A stretch of 64,000 bases of DNA from JAEUKA01 sp044228505 (GTDB lineage: Bacteria; Myxococcota_A; Polyangia; Palsa-1104; JAEUJZ01): positions 92,068 through 156,067 of the forward strand of contig JBGAUT010000011.1 in NCBI GenBank assembly GCA_044228505.1. Reading direction: 5' to 3'. The notes beneath the pieces were generated by a model. The model did not search any database and was not told where the DNA came from. It saw nothing but the letters and a program-made list of their open reading frames with translations. The position numbers and the translations under genes are program-made. Below are positions 17,814 through 26,943 of the stretch, one piece after another. Positions within the stretch are counted from its first letter, which is position 1, and every line of letters starts with the position of its first letter.

Positions 17814-18593
17814 ATGCCACCCCACGCGAATATGAGCGACAACGACCACGATACGGGCAAAAGTGCTGCTACCATGCCGCCCGTGCCCAAGCCTGAGCCA
17901 GCCACGCCGGAACCTACAGTAGCTGCACTAGATGAACGCAGCGGACCCGTTTCCACTGCGGGGCTAGAGCCCGTGGATGGTCGGGTAGCGCGGGCGCTGA
18001 GACTGCGGCAAGAGCGATCGGCACAACTGTTAGCGGTGGCCCGACGACTGTTTGCCGAACGGCGCTATCACCAGACCTCCGTTCAAGACATTTTGGATGC
18101 AGCCGGGGTCGCACGGGGGACGCTGTACCTACACTTCGACGGCAAGCGGGCCATGTTCGACACGCTGGTCGATAGTTTCCTGGCCAGTATTCAGAGCGTA
18201 GTGACGCTGGTCGATGTGAGCCCTGAGGCCGATCCTCCGCTGCAACAGATTGAAGAGAACCTGCTGCGCGTGATGGCGGTACTGTCAGAAAATCGCGACA
18301 TGACCCGCATCGTGCTCCTCATGGCAGAAGGGCTGGATGGCGAGGCCGACGCCAAGATGAACGACTTCTACGAGCGCCTGCGCGGCCTTCTAAAGGGCGC
18401 GCTGGTGAAGGGCTGCGCGATGGGTCTCTTTGGTCCGTTCGATCCCGAGATCGTGTCACAGGCCGCGCTCGGTGGGCTCAAGGAAGTAGCGCTGCAGTGG
18501 ATCGTCCGGCGACGCTCCGATGCCGAAACGCTACGTCGGGTATGCCGTGAAATTCTGTCGTACAGCCTCCGCGGGATGCTGTCCCGCACGTAG
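17814..18593 (+). CDS. TetR/AcrR-family transcriptional regulator
   Basis: About 259 residues from ATG 17814; ATG 17832 and TTG 17793 are alternatives and none has a clear Shine-Dalgarno. A Pro/Glu-rich lead of about 70 residues precedes the HTH: LLAVARRLFAERRYHQTS then VQDILDAAGVARGTLYLHF. The C-terminal ligand domain is all-helical and ends RGMLSRT. It probably represses its own and neighbouring promoters. The 218-bp AT-richer gap to the divergent RHH gene may hold its operator, though I see no clean palindrome. The long unstructured N-terminus is unusual; most family members begin close to the HTH. Confidence 0.85.
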   Translation: MPPHANMSDNDHDTGKSAATMPPVPKPEPATPEPTVAALDERSGPVSTAGLEPVDGRVARALRLRQERSAQLLAVARRLFAERRYHQTSVQDILDAAGVARGTLYLHFDGKRAMFDTLVDSFLASIQSVVTLVDVSPEADPPLQQIEENLLRVMAVLSENRDMTRIVLLMAEGLDGEADAKMNDFYERLRGLLKGALVKGCAMGLFGPFDPEIVSQAALGGLKEVALQWIVRRRSDAETLRRVCREILSYSLRGMLSRT

Positions 18594-18632
18594 ATAAAAA
18601 CTCCGCACCTAGATAGATTCCGAGAGGGAGAT

Positions 18633-20309
<1,677 letters not shown>

Positions 20310-20407
20310 CAGCGTCTGCCGACACCAAGCCTGGGTGGCCCATGCAGTCCGGTGGGACAGTCATACGGCCACGCGCCGGTCCAAGAAACGTTTTGCCCTC
20401 GTGCCGA

Positions 20408-22570
20408 TTAGACGTCTTTTCTGTCCGTAGGTCGGGTTGAGCGCAAGCTCGTTGAAGGGGGGATGGCTTGGAGCTCCCTCGTCAGGCGCGTGATTTCGAC
20501 TCGATCGAGCGGGAGCTGGCCAAAACGATGAGCGTAGTAAAGCTCAACGAGCCGAGTAAAAGACGGCGCGCAGGGATCGCCATCGTCCGTCAATCGCTGC
20601 GCCAGCATTTGCAGCGTCTCGCCCGGTCCCCTAACAAAACCGCGCTTTTTTACCGTAGATAGCGCCAGCTTCATCAGCCCGCGTCCTTCGGTGACATCAC
20701 GTGTCATCGGCAACTCGACGCGCCGCAGTCGTCGCACCAACAGCAGAACTCCACATCCCAAGCCGCCGAACAAAAGTGCGATCAGGAGCAACCGACGCCA
20801 CGCGCCTGAGTTGGTCGCTGCTCCCGCCGAAGGAGCGGGTTCGCTACGTGGCCACAGCGACGACAGCCGATCGGTCAGGCGCTGCTGTGCTCCGACGTCA
20901 TACTCGAGTACGTACTTCCCAAAGCCCATGTCGAGCCCATCAAAGAGCTGTCGAACCTTGAACAACAGTGGCAGTCGTGGGGCGCTGCTCTGCGGTGGCG
21001 TCGGGTCCAGCACCACCCAGCCTTGGCCGGGTAGCAGTGCCTCGACCCACGAGTGGGCGTGCTGCTGACGAACGACGAAGAATTTGCCGTAGCTGTTCCA
21101 CTCAGCAGTCAAGTAACCGTTGACGGTGCGGCTCGGGATATCGAGGCTGCGCAGCAGTACCGCAAGGGCGGTCGCAAAGTACTCACAGTGGCCGCGACGC
21201 TCGGACTCCAAAAAGTCAAAAATCGGCTCGCTCTGCGAGGGCTTCCACAGGCGAGTGGTATAGCTGTAATGGGTTTGCAGATAGCCGCTGAGCAGCTCGG
21301 CACGCTCGGCACTGCCCTGGGTGGTACCAACGATTTGTAGAGCAAGTGTCCGCAGTCGGGACCGCATCTCGGGCGATAGCTGGCGATAAAGACCCAAGTC
21401 ATCGCTGCTCGACTCACGAGGCATCTCCGGTAACGACAGCACCGAGTAGTGCAGCGGCGAGCGGCGACCCCGGGCGAGGATCTGGCCGTCGGTTGTCACA
21501 CCAAGCTGCGCGCCGAGGAGCCCACCGTATGACTCCGGCAGTTGCAGCGAGAGGGTTCGTCCCGGTGATGGTGTAAACAGCGCATCAGCGTCGAGCGGTT
21601 CCAGGTAGATCTCAGTCCGCTGGGCTCGACTCAGCACCGACTCAGACACATTGACTGCGAGCGCGACCGCGCCACGTTGGACCGGAAGCTGCTGTTCGCC
21701 CACTCGATGCTGAGACCAGCGGCCATGCTGGTAGCTGGCAAAGGTGACACCGCGCAGTCGCAGCGTCTTCGGAGGCACCTGACCGGGCAGCTCTACTCGC
21801 ATCACCACCCGGGGGTTGTCACGCAGCAGGCCGTGGCTGCCCAGCTCGAGTCGTTCGGAAAAGCCGGTCGAAGGCAGCATCCGACGATGGAAAGGCAGGT
21901 CGACGGTGACATGAAAGCGCGGCAGCAGCACAAACAGGAGCAGCGCAAACAAGAACGTCAGCAGTCCTGCGCCAGCGGTGGTTAGCAGAAACGGCGGCCC
22001 AACGACCCGGCGGGAGTTCAGAATTCGCTCGACCTCTACGCGCTCGCTCTCAGCAGCTTGTCCGTGGCGACCGGGTAGGTGCTTGAGCAGATAGTTCTCC
22101 TCCATCTCGCGACGGAGGTGAAACAGCGTCAGCGTCCACATCACCGATACCACGTACACAAACAGAAGCAGCGCGTAGACCATGCTGCTTTCGACAAAGG
22201 TCGCTCCAAGCAGCATCACGAAGCTAATGACATACGCTTGCAGGTAATCACCGTTGTGTCGTCGCTGCCATAGCTTGCAGACCAGCAGGATGCACAACAC
22301 CCGCAGGCCACCATCCCAAAATGCCTCGGCGCTAGCCGCATTGCCGAGGAGCAGCAACGTCAGGAGCGCTACCACGGCATACAGTGAGTAGTTGTAGGCT
22401 CGCCCCAGCATGAACGGATGCTGTTGCGGATCAAAAAAGTACGAACCCCCGATCGCCCCTAGCACAAGCAGGCTCAGCCACAGCGGCAGCTCGCCGGTCA
22501 GCATCAGCATCACAAACGCCGTCGTCACCATCAGGTACGACACCGCCTTGTGAGTGGCTGCGAACCTCAT
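20408..22570 (-). CDS. TgpA-type membrane transglutaminase-like protein (DUF3488)
   Basis: 720 residues from ATG 22570, which overlaps the DUF58 stop by 4 nt; the ORF extends further upstream but those codons belong to DUF58. Several N-terminal transmembrane helices (about 12-200) are followed by a periplasmic domain with a transglutaminase-like triad: GHCEYFATALAVLLR (Cys), QHAHSWVEA (His) and VVLDPTPP (Asp). One more helix follows at about 600-625, then a cytoplasmic tail. Pseudomonas TgpA has this layout and is essential there. Final gene of the moxR-DUF58-tgpA operon, thought to act at the envelope. Substrate unknown. Confidence 0.87.
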   Translation of the reverse strand: MRFAATHKAVSYLMVTTAFVMLMLTGELPLWLSLLVLGAIGGSYFFDPQQHPFMLGRAYNYSLYAVVALLTLLLLGNAASAEAFWDGGLRVLCILLVCKLWQRRHNGDYLQAYVISFVMLLGATFVESSMVYALLLFVYVVSVMWTLTLFHLRREMEENYLLKHLPGRHGQAAESERVEVERILNSRRVVGPPFLLTTAGAGLLTFLFALLLFVLLPRFHVTVDLPFHRRMLPSTGFSERLELGSHGLLRDNPRVVMRVELPGQVPPKTLRLRGVTFASYQHGRWSQHRVGEQQLPVQRGAVALAVNVSESVLSRAQRTEIYLEPLDADALFTPSPGRTLSLQLPESYGGLLGAQLGVTTDGQILARGRRSPLHYSVLSLPEMPRESSSDDLGLYRQLSPEMRSRLRTLALQIVGTTQGSAERAELLSGYLQTHYSYTTRLWKPSQSEPIFDFLESERRGHCEYFATALAVLLRSLDIPSRTVNGYLTAEWNSYGKFFVVRQQHAHSWVEALLPGQGWVVLDPTPPQSSAPRLPLLFKVRQLFDGLDMGFGKYVLEYDVGAQQRLTDRLSSLWPRSEPAPSAGAATNSGAWRRLLLIALLFGGLGCGVLLLVRRLRRVELPMTRDVTEGRGLMKLALSTVKKRGFVRGPGETLQMLAQRLTDDGDPCAPSFTRLVELYYAHRFGQLPLDRVEITRLTRELQAIPPSTSLRSTRPTDRKDV

Positions 22571-23664
22571 GACGCCTCCACGACGTGGCCCATGTGCTTT
22601 TCGCGAGGCACCGGCGCGCCGGACCGGATCACCACCAAGCTGTCGCCATGATCGGAAATCGGTACCGCCGCCGAGCGTGGCAGTGACGGTGGCGTTTGAA
22701 ACGGCACCTCCGGCGAGACCGTGGGCAACAGCGCGAGCGTCGTGAGAAATTTCTGCAGACTGGCCGGGCTCCACAACAGCGGCAGCGGCGGCAGCTCGCT
22801 ACGAACACACAGCCGCACCGCATAGCCATGGTCCAGATAGAATGCCCCGAGTGACGCTCCCCACGAGATCACCTTTTCAAGCTTAGCCAGCTCCTCGGTA
22901 TCGTGCTGTTTATCGATTGGAAGCGAGTTGTCGACATAGAGCGTGACCTGCTGCACTGCCTCGACCTCATGCTCGCGCACCATCAAGCGCTGGCGACGGG
23001 CGGAGCTGCGCCAGTGGATCTCCCGAGGATCGTCACCTTGGCGGTACTCACGCAGCGCATGAAAGCTACCGCGTCGCCCAAGACGCATGACTGACTGATC
23101 GCCCACCGCCGAGGTCAAGGCTTTGGGCCAGTGCTCTAGCGAAATCAGCGTCGGATACACCAAGATTTCGGAGCGGTGTTCGATGTAGCGCGAGGAACGA
23201 AACAGTGCAAAAGGGAACTTGGTCGAGATCCGGAATGCCGAAAAGACATAGCGCCCACGTCGCGGCAGGCTGTGGCGATACGCTGTCTGCTGGGTGCGAC
23301 CCGACGGGATCTTCAAGAAATAGCAGCGCTTATCGACCACTTTGTCATCGCACAGGTCTTCCACTTCGATCGAAAACGAGGGCAGCTTCTGCTTCTCGTT
23401 GCGCAGCGCAATACCCATCAAAAACGGCACGCCAGCGTGGAGTCGAGGTGGTGGCTGGCGCTTCGGAATCACGCCGCGTAGCGATGCCTCCGCGAGAAGC
23501 AACGATGCCACCATCAGCGAGAGCAGCATCGACAGCAGCAAATACAGCAGGTTGTTGCCGCTGTTAAGCGCGACGAAGAACAGACAAATCCCAGCCATGC
23601 AGAACCACCACCCATCGCGGGTCAGGCGTACGCCGCGCAGCCGGGTGAGGAAGCGCAGGTTCAT
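22567..23664 (-). CDS. DUF58-domain membrane protein
   Basis: 365 residues. Two N-terminal transmembrane helices (about 18-60, with GNNLLYLLLSMLLSLMV) precede a soluble region holding the DUF58 hallmark FHALREYRQGDDPREIHW followed by an SSARRQRLMVREHE stretch. DUF58 proteins sit in operons with MoxR AAA ATPases and are thought to be their partners, often with a von Willebrand-like fold. Start and stop overlap both neighbours by 4 nt (ATGA at each), so stoichiometric translation with MoxR and TgpA is likely. The C-terminus ends in a short charged tail. Confidence 0.87.
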   Translation of the reverse strand: MNLRFLTRLRGVRLTRDGWWFCMAGICLFFVALNSGNNLLYLLLSMLLSLMVASLLLAEASLRGVIPKRQPPPRLHAGVPFLMGIALRNEKQKLPSFSIEVEDLCDDKVVDKRCYFLKIPSGRTQQTAYRHSLPRRGRYVFSAFRISTKFPFALFRSSRYIEHRSEILVYPTLISLEHWPKALTSAVGDQSVMRLGRRGSFHALREYRQGDDPREIHWRSSARRQRLMVREHEVEAVQQVTLYVDNSLPIDKQHDTEELAKLEKVISWGASLGAFYLDHGYAVRLCVRSELPPLPLLWSPASLQKFLTTLALLPTVSPEVPFQTPPSLPRSAAVPISDHGDSLVVIRSGAPVPREKHMGHVVEAS

Positions 23665-24665
23665 GGCACTGGAACGCGCTCGACGATGCCGGACAGGATT
23701 CGCTCCGCTTCAGCCCGCCCGTTGCTAAGCGCGTCGCTGTAGCCGCCCTGACTACCTCCGGGAAGCACCAAGCGATGAGCAAGCACTGGGACCGCTAGCT
23801 CACGGAAGTCATCGGGCACACAGTAGTCGCGATTTTCGGACAACGCCCTCGCTTGAGCCGCCCGGAACCACGACTGAAAGCCACGGGGCGACACCCCAAG
23901 CTGGAGCAGTGGCGATCGACGCGTCTCGCCAATCACTCGCTCCGCGTACTCCAGCAAGGACTCTTCCACGCGGACGATGCAGACGGTGTCTTGGAGCTGC
24001 ACCACCTCGGCACAGGACACCGCAGGCTGCATCTCTTCGACTGGATCGTACTGGCTACCGCGCATGACCACTCGCCTCTCATCGTAGCGCGAAGGATAGC
24101 CAAGCCGCAGGCGCAGCAGAAAGCGGTCCATCTGTGACTCGGGCAGTGGATAGGTTCCAAAGTGCTCGAGTGGGTTCTGTGTCGCCAAAACCAAAAACGG
24201 CTGCTCGATGGTGTGGGTGTAGTGGTCCACCGAGACCCGGCCCTCACTCATCGCCTCCAGAAGACTGCTCTGCGTACGGGGCGCGGCACGGTTGATCTCA
24301 TCGGCGAGAACCACGTTGGCGAACAGCGGACCTGGCTTGAAGTCAAACTGCCGCGTCTCTTCGTTCCAAACCGAGACGCCAATGACGTCAGAGGGCAGCA
24401 GATCGGATGTGAACTGAATCCGTCGAAACTTGCCACCCGTCGCTCGGGCCAGCGCCCGCGCCAGCGTGGTCTTTCCGACACCTGGGATGTCCTCTAGCAG
24501 GATGTGACCACGGGCCCCAAGCGCTACCACCGCCAGCCGAATCACTTCGCTCTTCCCGTGGACTACTTGGCCGATGCTCTGAACCAAGCGAACCATCGTC
24601 GCGTACGCTGCTTTGACCGCCGCCGTTCGCGGAGTAGTTCCAGGGGCGGAGCCAGCGCTGTTCAT
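23661..24665 (-). CDS. MoxR-family AAA+ ATPase
   Basis: 334 residues from ATG 24665; the ORF is open further upstream but those residues are not conserved-looking. Walker A EDIPGVGKTTLARAL, Walker B NVVLADEINRAAPRTQSSLLEAM, sensor 1 VLATQNPLEHFGTYPLPESQMDRF, each shown only in part here, then the sensor 2 / lid region. MoxR proteins act as chaperones in maturation or assembly of partner complexes, usually with DUF58 proteins. First gene of the moxR-DUF58-tgpA operon. The 95-bp gap upstream to the HEAT-repeat gene stop probably contains the promoter. Confidence 0.9.
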   Translation of the reverse strand: MNSAGSAPGTTPRTAAVKAAYATMVRLVQSIGQVVHGKSEVIRLAVVALGARGHILLEDIPGVGKTTLARALARATGGKFRRIQFTSDLLPSDVIGVSVWNEETRQFDFKPGPLFANVVLADEINRAAPRTQSSLLEAMSEGRVSVDHYTHTIEQPFLVLATQNPLEHFGTYPLPESQMDRFLLRLRLGYPSRYDERRVVMRGSQYDPVEEMQPAVSCAEVVQLQDTVCIVRVEESLLEYAERVIGETRRSPLLQLGVSPRGFQSWFRAAQARALSENRDYCVPDDFRELAVPVLAHRLVLPGGSQGGYSDALSNGRAEAERILSGIVERVPVP

Positions 24666-24760
24666 CGTCGAGCCCAAGATGACCTTACGGGTTAAGTCAT
24701 TATAGCCTGACGACTTTCCGCCCTGGGCAACAAAACCACGTGCTTGTCGTGGTTTCCACG

Positions 24761-26137
24761 CTAGTCGGGGTGAGAGGGACGACGGACCCCCTGCAGAAAC
24801 GGTGCTGCGCTCTGACACATGGGTCGTTTCAAGCGGCCCGCACACTGCCACGCCAGCGCTTCTCGGACGGCCTGCACGAGTCCGGCATCGGAGGTGGGCC
24901 TGCGCAGAAAGACCACCAAACCATCGATCAGCTTGGGTTCCGGGTGGTCTAATAGAATCGTCATGTCGTGGGCGCAGCGAGACGTAAGCAGCTCTGCTAC
25001 CTCAGTGGCTGGAGGAATCGGAGTCATGTTGCGAAAGGACCAGACCAGCTCACAACGGACTCCCCTTCGGACGTCGACCGGATAGGGCGCGCCAGGCAAA
25101 CCGCGGCTGTCCCGCCACAACGAGCCGAGAGCCTTTCGCGCTGCCAGATCCTGCTGTGCGCTGAGCCTTCGCAATAACCGAGCCCCACTCGAAGCGGCAA
25201 AGTTGTACGAATAGGACCGCTGTGAAAACACGGACCGTATCGCTTCCTCCGCGATTCCCAACCCCAGCGGAGAGCGCCACTCGGTTAGCAGATCCAACAC
25301 CCCCGATCGCACAGATTCACTTGGTTGACTCTGCGCGATCGCCACCACATCGGCGGCTAGGTCCACGCCCCCAACTCGACCGAGTAACAGCAACCAACGA
25401 CCGGGAATAATCTCTTTCCCATCGAGCGCCATCTGTCCGTTACGCATCGATTTCACGAGAATTTGCGCCAGTGCTGGAGCGGTCGCCGCAAACTCTGTCG
25501 GGTGATACGTCTTCAGATAGCCAGCGTCGGCAATGGCCAACGCATAGGCAACCTGTTGCACGGGAGAAAGCTGGACATAGTAGCCGGGATCGACTTCGAA
25601 CAGCGCGGTCGCCGCAGAGCGACTCTGGTGATCATCACCTTTCACAAAACGCGCCAGCAGCGGCAACGCACGCGGACTCGGTGAAGCAGCCAGCGCAATC
25701 GACAGTTCTGCGATCGTGCTTTCCCGTAAGTCCTCACGAGCAGCAAGCTTCAAGAGGTGTTCCTTCGCTTCGTCGGTCTTCGTGAGCCCCATCGCACGCG
25801 TACAGCGGGCACGGATCTCATCATCAGATTCTGAAGCAGCACACTGTGCCACCGCAGTGAGTGCCGGTGTCCCAATCTCACCGAGTACGGTCACCGCTGG
25901 ATTGTGCTTCTGCCAAAAGGGTTCCCGCAAATCCTTCATACACAGTGCGACCTGCGCCATCACCTCTTCGTGCGGTGCCAGCGCAGGAGGCCGATGACAG
26001 CTTGGCACGGTGGCAGCCGCCAGCTGAAAAGGAAGTATCATCGACAACATCAGCAGACACAGGGTAGCATACAGAGTCCGGTTCTCTGCACCGAGCGGTG
26101 GTGTTACGCTAACTAACGATGGCAAAGTTTCCGGCAC
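24761..26137 (-). CDS. Exported HEAT-repeat protein
   Basis: Up to 458 residues. A hydrophobic segment (LYATLCLLMLSMILPFQLAAA) then PSCHRPPAL suggests a signal peptide. The body consists of paired helices of HEAT type (VTVLGEIGTPALTAVAQCA, CTRAMGLTKTDEAKEHLLKLA, LPLLARFVKGDDHQSRSAAT). The track-like GTG start at 26137 overlaps the divergent neighbour by 19 nt; an ATG at 26050 gives a short signal peptide, so the real start is uncertain. Several Cys in the C-terminal half may form disulfides. Function unknown; scaffold or protein-binding role inferred from the fold only. Confidence 0.68.
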   Translation of the reverse strand: MPETLPSLVSVTPPLGAENRTLYATLCLLMLSMILPFQLAAATVPSCHRPPALAPHEEVMAQVALCMKDLREPFWQKHNPAVTVLGEIGTPALTAVAQCAASESDDEIRARCTRAMGLTKTDEAKEHLLKLAAREDLRESTIAELSIALAASPSPRALPLLARFVKGDDHQSRSAATALFEVDPGYYVQLSPVQQVAYALAIADAGYLKTYHPTEFAATAPALAQILVKSMRNGQMALDGKEIIPGRWLLLLGRVGGVDLAADVVAIAQSQPSESVRSGVLDLLTEWRSPLGLGIAEEAIRSVFSQRSYSYNFAASSGARLLRRLSAQQDLAARKALGSLWRDSRGLPGAPYPVDVRRGVRCELVWSFRNMTPIPPATEVAELLTSRCAHDMTILLDHPEPKLIDGLVVFLRRPTSDAGLVQAVREALAWQCAGRLKRPMCQSAAPFLQGVRRPSHPD

Positions 26138-26937
26138 GACTGCACATTCTGCTGGCTCACAATGCGCCGATTGGCGTCATCTTTCGTCGAGGACCATCGA
26201 AGAGTGTTTGCACCATCCTATGGGATCGGCAGCACGATCGCTTTGACCTTGGACAGTGGCTGCATGGCAGGATCTATGAGCGGCGCACGGATCTGTCTCC
26301 TGATGGAAAGTACCTGATCTACTTTGCGCTCGATGGCCAGTTCTCTTCCGAGACCAAGGGCTCGTGGACAGCGATTTCTCGGGTGCCCTACCTGAAGGCA
26401 CTGGTTTTGCTCGGGAAAGGAGACGCTTGGCACGGTGGCGGACTGTTCACCGGAAAGCGGAGCTACTGGCTAAACGATGGCTACGGGCACACCCTGCTCC
26501 GCAATAGCTCGGAAGTAGTACGCGATGAAGCGTACAAACCACCTACCTATTATGGAGGTGAGTGCCCCGGGGTCTACTACGTCCGCCTGCAGCGCGATGG
26601 TTGGCAGCTTCGCAAAGAACTATCCGACCGAGACTGCGAGGTCTTCGAAAAGAAGCTTCCAAATGGATTCTTATTGAGAAAATTTGCCCATGCTCAGGTC
26701 CACGCTCCTCAAGGGAAGAGCTGCTACTGGGATGAGCATGAGCTGGAACATCCCGACGAGTCTCAGCGGATCTCGGGTGCGAACTGGGAATGGGCTGATC
26801 TGGATAGCCGACGTCTGGTATTTGCCGAAAAAGGCTGTCTATACCAAGCCAAGCTGACTGCCAAAGAACCGTTCCGAGCAACGCTGCTGGCTGACTTCAA
26901 TCCGCTCCAGTTCTCGGCGATCGCGGCTCCCTACTAA
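26119..26937 (+). CDS. Hypothetical protein, WD/propeller-like
   Basis: 272 residues, no signal peptide or membrane helix. The sequence is rich in Trp, Tyr and Gly with strand-like blocks (LSPDGKYLIYFALDG, DLDSRRLVFAEKGCLYQAKL), which suggests a small beta-propeller-like fold. The SPDGKYLIYF motif resembles WD40/PD40 repeats. I do not recognise a named family. It starts 19 nt inside the annotated 5' end of the divergent HEAT gene, which argues for a later start of the latter. It ends 6 nt from the convergent acyl-CoA synthetase fusion. Confidence 0.65.
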   Translation: MAKFPARLHILLAHNAPIGVIFRRGPSKSVCTILWDRQHDRFDLGQWLHGRIYERRTDLSPDGKYLIYFALDGQFSSETKGSWTAISRVPYLKALVLLGKGDAWHGGGLFTGKRSYWLNDGYGHTLLRNSSEVVRDEAYKPPTYYGGECPGVYYVRLQRDGWQLRKELSDRDCEVFEKKLPNGFLLRKFAHAQVHAPQGKSCYWDEHELEHPDESQRISGANWEWADLDSRRLVFAEKGCLYQAKLTAKEPFRATLLADFNPLQFSAIAAPY

Positions 26938-26943
26938 GCACTC

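Noticed and set aside
22571..22774. Extension of the TgpA-type gene to 22774
   Set aside because: These 68 codons are inside the DUF58 gene; ATG 22570 overlaps its stop by 4 nt, as in the rest of the operon.
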